Positions 1-9,307 of a DNA stretch of 64,000 nt are shown piece after piece; within the stretch, counting starts at the first letter, position 1, and the number at the start of each line of letters is the position of its first letter. This DNA is from Maioricimonas rarisocia. Lineage in GTDB: Bacteria > Planctomycetota > Planctomycetia > Planctomycetales > Planctomycetaceae. The DNA is taken from NCBI RefSeq assembly GCF_007747795.1, contig NZ_CP036275.1:372001-436000 (forward strand), in the 5' to 3' direction. The notes below the pieces were generated by a model. The model was not told the origin of the DNA. It searched no databases and saw only the letters and a list, made by a program, of their open reading frames with translations. A program made the translations under genes and the position numbers.

Positions 1-77
1 GGGGTGAGTCTTGAGGGGCAGGCTGGGACTGGTCCCGGCATCAGGCGCGAGACTTGAGAGGCGAGGCTTGAGGGACC

Positions 78-98
78 GTAGGTCAGGCATCGCCTGAC
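78..98 (+). repeat. REP-like palindrome, GTAG head, GTCAGGC stem
   Basis: GTAG followed by a hairpin with arms GTCAGGC/GCCTGAC and loop ATC. Same element at 390-410 and 11481-11501; inverted copies at 52312-52332 and 52689-52709. Confidence 0.7.
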
Positions 99-221
99 GA
101 GCCGCGACCGTGAGGGAGCGGGAAGGGGCCACCACGGAGGCACGGAGACACGGAGACACGGAGCGGGAAAGTCTTGAGCGGTGAGCGATGAGTCTTGAGA
201 GGTCCGCGGTCGACGCCGCAG

Positions 222-346
222 GCGAGCCCGGTGCGTGAGCTCCGGGATGATGCGAATGCCGTGCGACGTAGCAGGACCAGCACGAAGCGCCAGCGAGTGG
301 CGTGGCGGGCGCAAATGCGTGACGAGCCGCGACCGTGAGGGAGCGG
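222..346 (+). repeat. Dispersed composite repeat, copy 1
   Basis: An 80-base block (222-301) that starts GCGAGCCCGG and ends CAGCGAGTGGC is followed by a short linker and a GAGCCGCGACCGTGAGGGAG tail. The same 80 bases recur without a mismatch at 435-514 and in diverged form at 43161, 58031 and 59129. It contains a small palindrome around GTGAGCTCCGGG. No open frame here looks like a protein gene; short frames across it are translations of the repeat. Confidence 0.8.
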
Positions 347-389
347 GAAGGGGCACCACGGAGGCACGGAGACACGGAGGCACAGGACC

Positions 390-410
390 GTAGGTCAGGC
401 ATCGCCTGAC
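390..410 (+). repeat. REP-like palindrome, GTAG head, GTCAGGC stem
   Basis: Same 21 bases as 78-98, again preceded by GGACC and followed by GA. It lies in the same gene-poor block. Confidence 0.7.
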
Positions 411-434
411 GATCGCCGATCGTCGATGTCTTTG

Positions 435-514
435 GCGAGCCCGGTGCGTGAGCTCCGGGATGATGCGAATGCCGTGCGACGTAGCAGGACCAGCACGAAG
501 CGCCAGCGAGTGGC
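435..514 (+). repeat. Dispersed 80-bp repeat, copy 2
   Basis: Identical by eye to 222-301, in direct orientation about 213 bp away. This copy lacks the adjacent GAGCCGCGACCG tail seen after copy 1. Confidence 0.8.
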
Positions 515-859
515 CCGGCAAGATTGAGACCCGAGACGCGAGGCTCGAGGGACGATCTGCAACGCCGCAGGCGAAAGCCCGCCGGCTGCGTCCGGTGGGC
601 CGTTGGTCGATCGATGTTCCGTCCGGGTGGCCCCGGTTTTCAAACCGGGGTCGCGCAGCGACAGGAGGCCGCGGGGGAGGCGTCCGGCACGAGGCGTGAG
701 CCTGGAATGCCCTGTGCCTGCCGGTCTGTGAGCTCCCGGCGCACCACACTGCCGGCGGTGCCTGTCGGGTGGCCTGATGGGCCGGCCTTCGAGCCTGCCG
801 GCGATCGGGGCTGAAGGTCGCGGCGGCGTGCCGGGGTGGTGAAACTCGGTTGCGGGGCG

Positions 860-2785
860 AGTCAAGGCTTCCGGTATTGCGCAAGGTAGAGACTACCTAG
901 TCGCGCTTCGCGGAGAGCGCTGAGACGTGACCGACGTCCTCGCGGGAGAACCACGCGAGTGGGGGCCATTCGGGTATTCCCCATGCAAGTGAGGAATCCG
1001 TTGTTGACGCTCACAAAGCTTGCTGTCCGTGAGCCTGCGCAAGGAATGGTTGTCGGCCTATCGCTTCGCGTAAGCGAACAACCTGCGAAACGGCTCGAAT
1101 CCGAGAACGTCGTCGGGATACGAGTGACGCCGCATCATCTGCTGTCCGAGACGACGATGTTCGTTTCGCGGCAGGATTCGGAGGTGATCGCAACGGTCAC
1201 TCTGATCGGTGACTCGGCCGACGGTATTCCGGTGGAGTGCATCTTCTCATATGAGGTCGCGGCTGTCCGCGCCTGTTGAGGCACCAGACAGTCTTGGCAA
1301 ACAGTTTGGCGACGATGTGACGAGGAACGTGGTGGCGAAAGGAACGCAAGAGCACGAGATACCGTGGTTCTGGCCGACGCTGACGAGGTGGCAGTTCACG
1401 ACGATGACGCGGCCAGCAGTCCGTCTCGGATCTGAAGCTGTAAGTTTGAGGCGAGTAGGCTCGGATAGCGTGCTGCCAGCGGGAGTTCGGTTCGGCGTGA
1501 GACGTGTCTTTGTCGGTGCAGACCGAGGGCTACGGTGATAAGGGCGTCGGTCACTTCGTGTGGGCGTATTCCAACCCCAATCCGAGTCTTCCGGTGTTGC
1601 GCAAGGTAAAGAATAACCAGGCGGACGTTGTGTGGGCAGAGAGCTCATTGCAGTTTGCTCAGACCCGGATGATCCGCACCCAAGTGTGCACACCGATTCC
1701 GACGCCGAGACTTCTTCGTCCGCTGGGCGAACTGGATCGCAGGACCTCGTGGGGAACGGTGGGCGGCATTCTGCCTTGCTAACGCGAACTATCTGAGAAA
1801 GGCCCTTGCTTTGGAGGGTCGATTGCGTAACCAGTTGACGCCGTTGCGTTTATTGCCGGACACGACGCCATTCGTTCCGCTGCAGAAATTGGGCGCGTCG
1901 CAATCTGTACGGCGATTTGCGACTCGCCCGAAGGCGTCCCGATGGGATGGGACCTCGCTGCAACCCATGTCAACATCGGAGGTTAAGGTCTTCCAGTTAG
2001 GTCAGCCTAAAGCTCATGCGGCTGATCGCGTGTACGTGCAGAGCATTGGAGCGAAACACTTGCTGATGGTCGTTCATCCGCGGCACGTCAGCTTCTACAA
2101 GCGGATGAAACGACTCGCAGGAGAAGGAGCGTGCCGGTAGTGCATTGCGGAGTGGGCAGAGCCTCGTCGGGGTGGGGCGTCCCACTGTTACTGCTCAAGC
2201 GAGGATTTAAGTGGGTCAGTGAAAGGAGGAGTGCGTGATGACCAACGAGTTGGAGGACCCCGCAGTTGAGTCGGGCCGACTGCGGGGTTGAGATCCTGTC
2301 CGAACAAGCATTCTCGGTGACTGCGACCAAGCTTGACCGAGAAGGCCCCCGTGTTAACCGTTTGGGAGACGAGTCATGCCATTGGCAAACCTCGTAACCC
2401 GCTGGTTCTGGCAAGACCTTACGCGTTGGCAATTCGCCAGAATGATAGGAGCCGGCGGTCCGCAGAGACGTTAAGTCTGTGTGGCTGATGGGCGTGGGGA
2501 AGCCTGGAAACAGCTTCCCACACGCTCACAGTACCTCGAAAACGAGAAAGAGGCAAACATGTCGTAGCGAGAGTCTGAATAAGCCAAGATGGACTGACGA
2601 TCGGGCGTATGGCACAATCGCATCAGTTGATGAAGCGTGCAATGCGGCCCCCGCGGGCGCGCTTGCTACAAGATTCCTCCGTCATGAGAAGGTGTGCCAA
2701 GTGGCCTTAAATCCGCTACCGTGTGGCTTGCGCGATAGCTTGTACCGTCAAAGCGTGTCAGCAAAGGTATTCACCGGTCTGGCCG
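860..2785. other. Gene-poor region with degenerate internal duplications
   Basis: No open frame with a recognisable family was found on either strand. The composition is lower in GC than the flanking genes. Two short similarities were seen by eye: CTTCCGGT(A/G)TTGCGCAAGG at 868-891 and 1588-1611, and a diverged pair at 1362-1423 and 2399-2462. In one plus frame the latter pair reads WFW..LTRWQF in both copies, interrupted by stops nearby. A frame from 983 to 1279 (about 98 codons) could be a small gene, but nothing supports it beyond being open. I read the block as decayed genes or a decayed mobile segment. Confidence 0.45.
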
Positions 2786-5017
2786 TCATGCGTTACAGCA
2801 CCGAATCATCCGGTCGCAGTGCTCTTTGTCGACCGCGGTCATGAATCGAATCACATCCTTCATTACGGATGGGGTCTCGGAAAGAATTGTCAGATCGTCT
2901 TCGTGGTCGCCGATTGCGTCTTTGTGGGAGTGTGCGTTCACGAAACGGTAGATCCGCGTGCGAAGCGCCTCCTCGCAGTCCAAGGCGTACATCTTCTTGT
3001 ACAAGCTGCTCTGGTCGGGAACGCGAAACGACAAGAATGTTTCGAGAACGCGACGAGCTAGCGTCGGCGCCGAAACGTAGTATTCGAGTCCCCGCGAGAC
3101 GTCTTGCTGCGACAAGCGGTAGATTTGCGAGAACAGAAAGTGGTACTCTGAGTTGTGACGTCTCAACAAGTCGTCGAGCTTCGCAATCTCCGAGCGTCGT
3201 CCAATGCTGGTGCGCCGAGCAGCGAGCATGTACAGAGCGGACTTCTTCTTGATCGGACTGTGCGTATTCGTCATCCACTCTCGCACTTCGCGAAAGAACC
3301 CATAGTTGTGGGTGAGTATGAAAAGCTGTCCTGGCACTTTGCAGTGCTGCTTGATGAAGGCGAACGCGTTGAAGAGAGCATTGGAGTCCAGACTCGATAC
3401 CGGATCGTCGAGCACGACGATGCCATGTGCCTTGTCAAAGTCTTTGCCTGTCAGCGATCGCAGGAAGTAGAGCAACGCAATGGCGGTGCGTTCGCCTTCG
3501 CTGAGTGATGTGGCAACCTCGTCACGGCGTGTGATGCGGTAGCCGGTCTCTGCAACTTCAAGCTGCAGGTCGTCGTGGCCGAGGTATGCACGAAGGTCGT
3601 CGTTGAGGTGCTCAGCCGGTTCGAGGTGGTCGAGTATGTCCTTTGCCAGCGCATTAATATCGGCAGTGATAGTGCTGTATCGAGTCTTGAGTGATTCACG
3701 CTCTTCCGCTGCGGCGGCTGCTTCGTCTCGAAGTTGTTTGAATTCCTCCAGCTCTTCTACTGCGTATCGGCGTTCGAGTTCCTGAAGTGCATCTTGCACG
3801 GACTCGTCGAAGTGTTCGCAAGCGTCATTGTGGGCGTCAATCAACTTCTCCAACGCGTCGATGTCGGGCGACTCTCGCGCGGCCGACAGCGCAGGGAGTT
3901 GGGGCGAGGTGAAAGGGTTGCTTTTCTTGGCGTTGAGGACGTCAACAATCGCAGCTAGCGTTGCTCTTGTGTGATTGAGGTGTCGAGTGACGCCCTCGAA
4001 GATCGTGTCGTAGTTGCTGCGCATGTGCGCGTAGAATTCCGCCTTCTTCGGTGGCTGGTACGCGTCGCATTCCGCAATGGTGTCCTGCAGCAACTCTATG
4101 CAAGAGTTGATCTCACCTGACAGGGTCTGCAACGAATCGCTGAAGTGTGCCTCAAGCTGTGCGAGCCGCTCCGGAGGGAGTCGCTGTCCACAGAACAGGC
4201 ACGACTTGGAGGACTTCTCTTGGTGCAGGTGCAGTCCATTGCTGGTCCAGTGGGACAGTTCCGCGTCGTTCGCAAGGCTGGCGATCACTTCCGACACGAC
4301 TCGGCGGGACAGGAGGTCGGTAACTTCGTTCTGAAGTTCACCGATGTCTGGCAGGTCAACCACTGCGTGGTCGATTCGTGGCATTGGCGGCTGGCGAACT
4401 TTCTGCAGAAGGGATTCCGTGGAACCCGCGTCCATCGCAGTCGCATCAGTTGCTGTTTGCGCAGCAAGTCTTTCAAGAAGCTTGCGGGCTGGTCTCTTGT
4501 CGTAACTGGAGTAGCGATTCCCCTGTGCGCCCAGAGCATCTTTGATGCGCTTCGCAAGTGCTTTGCAGTGTGTGTCGAGAACCTTCTCCGCATTCGTTGC
4601 GGCGGTGGTTGCACTTTGAATGTCGCTTGAGAGGGATGTCAGCTGGATGCGTTTGTCGTCGAGTTCTTTCTGCTTGTCGATGTTCTCCTTGCCCACGACG
4701 TAGATGGGGGTCATCTCGTTCGTGGATGTGAAGACGTTCTCTGTGACAAAGTGTTTGTTGAAGACGCGTATCGGGACGTGTGTTTCGGCGAACGAGCCAC
4801 CGTCGATCTCGTTGTTGTCCACACGGAGCCTGACGACTCCGCGAGTGACGTTTTCTCGCTTCTCCAGTGAGCGGAAAAGCTTTCCCAGCGTAGACTTCCC
4901 GGTGCCATTCCAGCCGTAGATCAGGTTGAACTGTTTGAAGTCAGGGAGATCGGATGGCCAGGTGTAGTCTTGGAAGATTCCATGGTTCTTGAGCTGGGTG
5001 ATCTGCGTGACCCGCAT
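2786..5017 (-). CDS. AAA_13-family ATPase, PrrC/RloC-like (candidate tRNA anticodon nuclease)
   Basis: 743 aa with an SMC/ABC-like split ATPase. Walker A is GWNGTGKST (about 35-43), the ABC signature SLSEGE is near 504, Walker B VVLDDP near 534 and a FILTHN H-loop near 567. Between the halves is a long coiled-coil-prone region carrying CLFC (C273, C276) followed by GQRLP, as in a Rad50/RloC zinc hook. After the ATPase comes RRVLE (R655, E659), then N-A-H-S-H (H696/H698). This spacing resembles the Arg-x3-Glu...His triad described for the PrrC and RloC anticodon nucleases, which cut tRNA during phage infection. GC content is visibly lower than in neighbouring genes, suggesting acquisition. No hsdMRS genes are adjacent within the window. 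The family call is firm; nuclease activity is inferred. An alternative is a generic AAA_13 ATPase without nuclease activity. Confidence 0.8.
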   Translation of the reverse strand: MRVTQITQLKNHGIFQDYTWPSDLPDFKQFNLIYGWNGTGKSTLGKLFRSLEKRENVTRGVVRLRVDNNEIDGGSFAETHVPIRVFNKHFVTENVFTSTNEMTPIYVVGKENIDKQKELDDKRIQLTSLSSDIQSATTAATNAEKVLDTHCKALAKRIKDALGAQGNRYSSYDKRPARKLLERLAAQTATDATAMDAGSTESLLQKVRQPPMPRIDHAVVDLPDIGELQNEVTDLLSRRVVSEVIASLANDAELSHWTSNGLHLHQEKSSKSCLFCGQRLPPERLAQLEAHFSDSLQTLSGEINSCIELLQDTIAECDAYQPPKKAEFYAHMRSNYDTIFEGVTRHLNHTRATLAAIVDVLNAKKSNPFTSPQLPALSAARESPDIDALEKLIDAHNDACEHFDESVQDALQELERRYAVEELEEFKQLRDEAAAAAEERESLKTRYSTITADINALAKDILDHLEPAEHLNDDLRAYLGHDDLQLEVAETGYRITRRDEVATSLSEGERTAIALLYFLRSLTGKDFDKAHGIVVLDDPVSSLDSNALFNAFAFIKQHCKVPGQLFILTHNYGFFREVREWMTNTHSPIKKKSALYMLAARRTSIGRRSEIAKLDDLLRRHNSEYHFLFSQIYRLSQQDVSRGLEYYVSAPTLARRVLETFLSFRVPDQSSLYKKMYALDCEEALRTRIYRFVNAHSHKDAIGDHEDDLTILSETPSVMKDVIRFMTAVDKEHCDRMIRCCNA

Positions 5018-5047
5018 GTGTGATGGCCCTGTACGTGTGCTGGAGAA

Positions 5048-5293
5048 TCAGGCTCTTCGCTTAATGTCGACACGAGGTCTGCCGGAACGGTTGGCAGCGC
5101 GAAGCACATCAGACGCAATGTCGTACATTCTCAGCATACCGTGGGCGCGATAAGTTTCCAGCGAGTCGAGCAGGCGCACAACGAGGGAATGCGCGAAGCT
5201 CGTTGTCCCCCTCGACGTCACCCGGTAGAGATCAGGCGGAATGGAGGCGGAGTTTGCTTGAGCCGTCCGGAGCAACGAGTGGATGAGCCGCAT
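5048..5293 (-). CDS. Possible small protein upstream of the AAA_13 gene
   Basis: 81 codons, unrecognised. It starts 6 bases after the pyruvate carboxylase stop and ends 30 bases before the AAA_13 start, on the same strand, so it could be co-transcribed. The predicted product is basic at its C terminus (ends near DIKRRA) with a helix-prone middle. No clear ribosome site was seen and the frame may be fortuitous. It is listed because a small partner gene next to a toxin-like ATPase would matter. Confidence 0.25.
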   Translation of the reverse strand: MRLIHSLLRTAQANSASIPPDLYRVTSRGTTSFAHSLVVRLLDSLETYRAHGMLRMYDIASDVLRAANRSGRPRVDIKRRA

Positions 5294-5299
5294 CCCCCC

Positions 5300-8200
5300 C
5301 TACTTCAACGTCATCAACAAATCGCCCGTTTCCACCTGCGTTCCAGGGCGCACGTGCACCTCGTCCACCACGCCGTCGGTCTCTGCCGTGATCGTCGTCT
5401 GCATCTTCATCGCTTCCAGCATCACCAGCTTCTGACCCTTCTTCACCGCGTCGCCCGGCTGCGCCACCACGTTCACCACCATGCCCGGCATGCTCGCCGG
5501 CACATGTGACGAATTGCTCGGGTCGGCTTTCGCCACCCGCGGCGTTTCCGGCTCCAGGGCCTTGTCCGCCACCGTTACCTCACGCGGCTGGCCGTTCAGC
5601 TCGAAGAAGACCGTCCGCCGGCCATCCTCGTGCGGATCGCCGATCGTCAGAAACCGCACGATCAGCGTCTTGCCCGGCTCGATCTCGACTGCGATCTCTT
5701 CACCCGATTCCAGCCCGTACAGAAACGCCGGCGTCGGCAGCGTGCTCACGTCGCCGTACTGCTCCTGGTGGGCCGCGAAATCGGCAAACACCTGCGGGTA
5801 CAGCAGGTGCGAGACGACGTCGCGGCGGTCGGGCTCGCGACCGATGAGCGGTTTGACTTCCTCGGCAGCGGCATCGAAGTCGGCCGGGGGCATGCTGGCT
5901 CCGGGACGGCCGCGGAGGGCCTTCTCGCCCCGCAGGATCTTCGCGCGGACCTTGCGGGGGAAGCCGCCCGGCGTCTGTCCCATCTTGCCGCTCACCAGGT
6001 CGACGACCGACTGCGGGTAAGCCAGCTCGCGATCGCCGGACAGGACATCGTCGGCCGACATCTCGTTGGCGATGAGGAACAGGGCCAGGTCGCCGACCGC
6101 TTTGGAGGTGGGGGTCACCTTCACGATCTCGCCGAGCAACTGGTTGACGTCGGCATAGATCAGGCAGACTTCGTGCCAGCGATCGGCCAGGCCCAGGGCC
6201 CGCGCCTGCTGGAACAGGTTGGTGTACTGTCCGCCGGGCATCTCGTGCTGGTACAGGTCGGCACCGGCCGGCAGCACGGGGCTTTCGAAGCAGGTGTAGA
6301 ACTCGCGGACGGCCCGCCAGTACTCGGCGATCTCGTCGAGGGCGTTGGCCGGCAGTCCCGTATCGCGATCGGTAAACCGCAGTGCCTGGGCGACGGTATT
6401 GAGGTTCGGCTGCGACGTCGTGCCGGAGAGGGGAGCGAGAGCACCGTCGGCGATGTCGAGGCCGACCTCGGCTCCCTTGGTGATGGCGGCCGCCTGCACG
6501 CCGCCGGTGTCGTGCGTGTGGAAGTGGATGGGGATGCCGACTTCCTGCTTGAGCGTCTTGACGAGCAGCTCGGCCGCGTACGGTTTGCAGACGCCTGCCA
6601 TGTCCTTGATGGCGAGGATGTGGGCGCCCATCTTTTCGAGTTCCTTCGCCATGTTCACGTAGTACTTGAGGTCGTACTTCGTGCGGCTGGAATCGAGGAT
6701 GTCGCCGGTGTAGCAGATGGCCGCCTCGCAGATGGCGCCGCTTTTGATGACGGCCTCCATGGCGACCTTCATGTTGGGCACCCAGTTGAGGGCGTCGAAG
6801 ACGCGAAAGACGTCGATGCCGGCGTCGGCTGCCTCGGCGACGAACGCCTTGACGACGTTATCGGGGTAGTTGGTATAGCCGACGGCGTTGGAGGCCCGCA
6901 GCAGCATCTGGAACAGGATGTTGGGGATCCGTTCGCGGAGGTCGGTCAGCCGCTGCCAAGGGGATTCCTTGAGGAACCGCATCGACGTGTCGAAGGTGGC
7001 ACCGCCCCACATTTCGAGGGAGAACAGGTCGGGGCAGAGCCGGGCGTAGGCGTCGGCGACCTGCATCATGTCGTAGGTCCGCAGGCGGGTGGCCAGCAGC
7101 GACTGGTGCGCATCGCGAAGCGTCGTGTCGGTCATCAGCAGCCGCTTCTGTTCGAGCAGCCACTTCGAGAACTTCTCGGGGCCCAGTTCCTGCAGCTTCT
7201 GGCGTGTGCCGTCGGGAACGGGAGACTTCGGGTCGTAGGTCGGCAGGGGGGCGGGGAGCCGTCGGGTCGATCGGGGTCGATCGGCGACGAGCGGGTTGCC
7301 GTTGACGATCGTCTCGGCCAGGTACGTGAGGAGTTTGGTGGCCCGGTCCTGCGGGATGGGGAAGTCGAACAGTTCGGGGGTTTCGTCGATGAAGCGGGTC
7401 GTGCAGTCGCCGGCCATGAAGGTCGGATGCATGATCAGCTTGATGAGAAACGGGATGTTCGTCTTCACGCCGCGGATACGGAACTCCTGCAGGCAGCGTT
7501 CGACGCGTCGGGCGGCATCGGGGAACTTGCGGGCCCAGGCGGTCAGCTTCACCAGGAGGGAATCGTAGAACGGGTAGACGACCGCACCGGAAAACGCACT
7601 GCCGGCATCGAGACGAATGCCCATGCCGCTGGCCGAGCGGTAGTGGGTAATTCGCCCGTAATCGGGCATGAAGCGGTTGGAGGGATCTTCGGTGGTCAGC
7701 CGGCACTGGATGGCGAAGCCGTGGGTGGAGATGGATTCCTGATTGGCCAGGCTGATGGCGGGATCGTCGAGCGGCGTCCCCTGTGCGATGAGGATCTGCG
7801 ACTTGACGATGTCGACTCCGGTCACCTCTTCGGTCACCGTGTGCTCGACCTGAATGCGGGGGTTCACCTCGATGAAGTAATACTGGTTGGTGTCGGCATC
7901 GACGAGGAACTCGACCGTGCCGGCGTTCTCGTAGTTCGCCTGGCGTCCGATGGCGACGGCCGCTTCGCAGAGGGCGTCGCGAACCCCGGCATCGAGGTTG
8001 GGGGCGGGGGCGATTTCGACGACCTTCTGGTGGCGTCGCTGGACGGAGCAGTCGCGCTCGAACAGGTGGACGAGGTTGCCGTGCTTGTCGCCGAGCAGCT
8101 GCACCTCGATATGGCGAGCCCGTTCGATGAACTTCTCGACGAAGATATCGGGGCTGCCGAAGGCGGTGAGGGATTCGCGGCGGGCCTGTTCGTAGGCGGT

Positions 8201-8740
8201 TTCGAACTCATCGGGGTCGCGAACGACGCGCATGCCGCGTCCGCCTCCGCCGTGGGCCGCCTTGAGGATGATCGGGTAGCCGACGTCCTTGGCGAGCTTC
8301 TTGCCCTGTTTGGCATCCTTGATGACGCCGCCGCCTCCGCCGAGGACGGGGACGCCCGCTTTCTCGGCGATCTTGCGTGCGGAGAGTTTGTCGCCGAGCT
8401 GCTTGAGGGTTTCGACGCGGGGACCGACGAAGACGATGCCGGCATCTTCGCAGGCCTGGGCGAGCTGCGGGTTTTCGGAGAGGAAGCCGTATCCGGGGTG
8501 GACGGCATCGATGTCGTGCTGTTTCGCGAGGGCGACGATCCCCTCGATGTCGAGGTATCCCTGGATCGGCTCGCCGGGCTGTCCGATCTCGTAGGCTTCG
8601 TCGGCCTTGAAGCGGTGCAGGGCGTACCGGTCTTCGTGGGAGTAGATGGCGACCGTGCGGATGCCCAGTTCGTGCGTGCTGCGGAAGATGCGGATCGCGA
8701 TCTCGCTGCGGTTGGCGACGAGCAGTTTCCTGATGTTCAC
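5300..8740 (-). CDS. pyc: Pyruvate carboxylase
   Basis: Carboxylates pyruvate to oxaloacetate using ATP and bicarbonate (anaplerosis) through a biotin swinging arm. From the GTG start chosen here the product is about 1146 aa, the usual length of single-chain pyruvate carboxylases. It begins VNIRKLLVANRSEIAIR, the conserved N terminus of the biotin carboxylase domain. Order: biotin carboxylase/ATP-grasp with a glycine-rich HGGGGRGMR loop, HMGL-like carboxyltransferase (DTTLRDAHQS), the PYC/OADA domain, then a biotinyl domain with EAMKM about 35 residues from the end, whose Lys is the biotin site. Upstream in-frame ATGs at 8785, 8812 and 8818 would add 15 to 26 residues with no family match. 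A long open frame on the opposite strand is a codon-bias shadow. Confidence 0.95.
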   Translation of the reverse strand: MNIRKLLVANRSEIAIRIFRSTHELGIRTVAIYSHEDRYALHRFKADEAYEIGQPGEPIQGYLDIEGIVALAKQHDIDAVHPGYGFLSENPQLAQACEDAGIVFVGPRVETLKQLGDKLSARKIAEKAGVPVLGGGGGVIKDAKQGKKLAKDVGYPIILKAAHGGGGRGMRVVRDPDEFETAYEQARRESLTAFGSPDIFVEKFIERARHIEVQLLGDKHGNLVHLFERDCSVQRRHQKVVEIAPAPNLDAGVRDALCEAAVAIGRQANYENAGTVEFLVDADTNQYYFIEVNPRIQVEHTVTEEVTGVDIVKSQILIAQGTPLDDPAISLANQESISTHGFAIQCRLTTEDPSNRFMPDYGRITHYRSASGMGIRLDAGSAFSGAVVYPFYDSLLVKLTAWARKFPDAARRVERCLQEFRIRGVKTNIPFLIKLIMHPTFMAGDCTTRFIDETPELFDFPIPQDRATKLLTYLAETIVNGNPLVADRPRSTRRLPAPLPTYDPKSPVPDGTRQKLQELGPEKFSKWLLEQKRLLMTDTTLRDAHQSLLATRLRTYDMMQVADAYARLCPDLFSLEMWGGATFDTSMRFLKESPWQRLTDLRERIPNILFQMLLRASNAVGYTNYPDNVVKAFVAEAADAGIDVFRVFDALNWVPNMKVAMEAVIKSGAICEAAICYTGDILDSSRTKYDLKYYVNMAKELEKMGAHILAIKDMAGVCKPYAAELLVKTLKQEVGIPIHFHTHDTGGVQAAAITKGAEVGLDIADGALAPLSGTTSQPNLNTVAQALRFTDRDTGLPANALDEIAEYWRAVREFYTCFESPVLPAGADLYQHEMPGGQYTNLFQQARALGLADRWHEVCLIYADVNQLLGEIVKVTPTSKAVGDLALFLIANEMSADDVLSGDRELAYPQSVVDLVSGKMGQTPGGFPRKVRAKILRGEKALRGRPGASMPPADFDAAAEEVKPLIGREPDRRDVVSHLLYPQVFADFAAHQEQYGDVSTLPTPAFLYGLESGEEIAVEIEPGKTLIVRFLTIGDPHEDGRRTVFFELNGQPREVTVADKALEPETPRVAKADPSNSSHVPASMPGMVVNVVAQPGDAVKKGQKLVMLEAMKMQTTITAETDGVVDEVHVRPGTQVETGDLLMTLK

Positions 8741-8818
8741 GGCTGGATTCTTCTGCGAGTGAGGTCGGTGAGCTTGAGAGGACATCCCCGGGGAGAGCCG
8801 ATCCGGGACCATCAACAT

Positions 8819-9307
8819 AGCGAGCGAGGGTGCCGGTGCGAACTGAGCGGCGGGGGAAATCCTGCGACCGGCGGAACTTGCGGGGGAGGGGGCCGGGAGG
8901 GTTGCGTTCGGGAGGAGTGAGGTTCGTGGGATGAGTCCTCAGCGGGCCGGAGAGAAAACACGGAGGCACGGAGGCACGGAGAGTTGTGAGGAAAGCCAAC
9001 GTCGGTCCGTTCAAGCCCACCGGCCGCGACCGGTGGGGCGTGTCCACCATTCCCCAGGCGCGCCCGGAGTGTGAGCTCGGGGGGCGTTCATGCGTTGTTG
9101 GACGTAGCGATACCAGCACGAAGCGAACGCGAGTGCATCAATACGACATTCGCACTGCTAGACAAGCCAGCAACGGCACCCGTGTGCGACGGTCTCCCGC
9201 GCGCGATTGAACGTCGTCGTCCCAGGCTCTACAACGCGGGACAGCCGGATGTGTCCTTACTGCCTCACACCACCGTGTCACACCACGACAGAATTTGCGG
9301 GTACCTC
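8819..9307. other. Intergenic region with dispersed repeats
   Basis: Between the divergent pyc and FAD oxidoreductase genes. It holds CACGGAGGCACGGAG microrepeats (about 8959-8983), a CCCACCGG/CCGGTGGG hairpin near 9015-9040 that recurs near 15690 and 43410, and a diverged copy of the 80-bp dispersed repeat (about 9059-9138). Promoters for both flanking genes must lie here, but I could not pick them out. Confidence 0.5.

Noticed and set aside
83-865. Short frames rich in Arg, Ser and Leu around 83-865
   Set aside because: They translate the dispersed 80-bp repeat and REP elements; the same peptides recur wherever the repeats occur.
2128-2480. Possible group II intron or other structured RNA
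   Set aside because: The sequence looked RNA-like, but no domain V, RNase P or tmRNA core motifs could be found by eye.
5630-8920. Very long plus-strand open frame (over 1000 codons) opposite pyruvate carboxylase
   Set aside because: It is the mirror of GC-rich codon usage in pyc; its translation is low-complexity, without domains, and pyc is certain.
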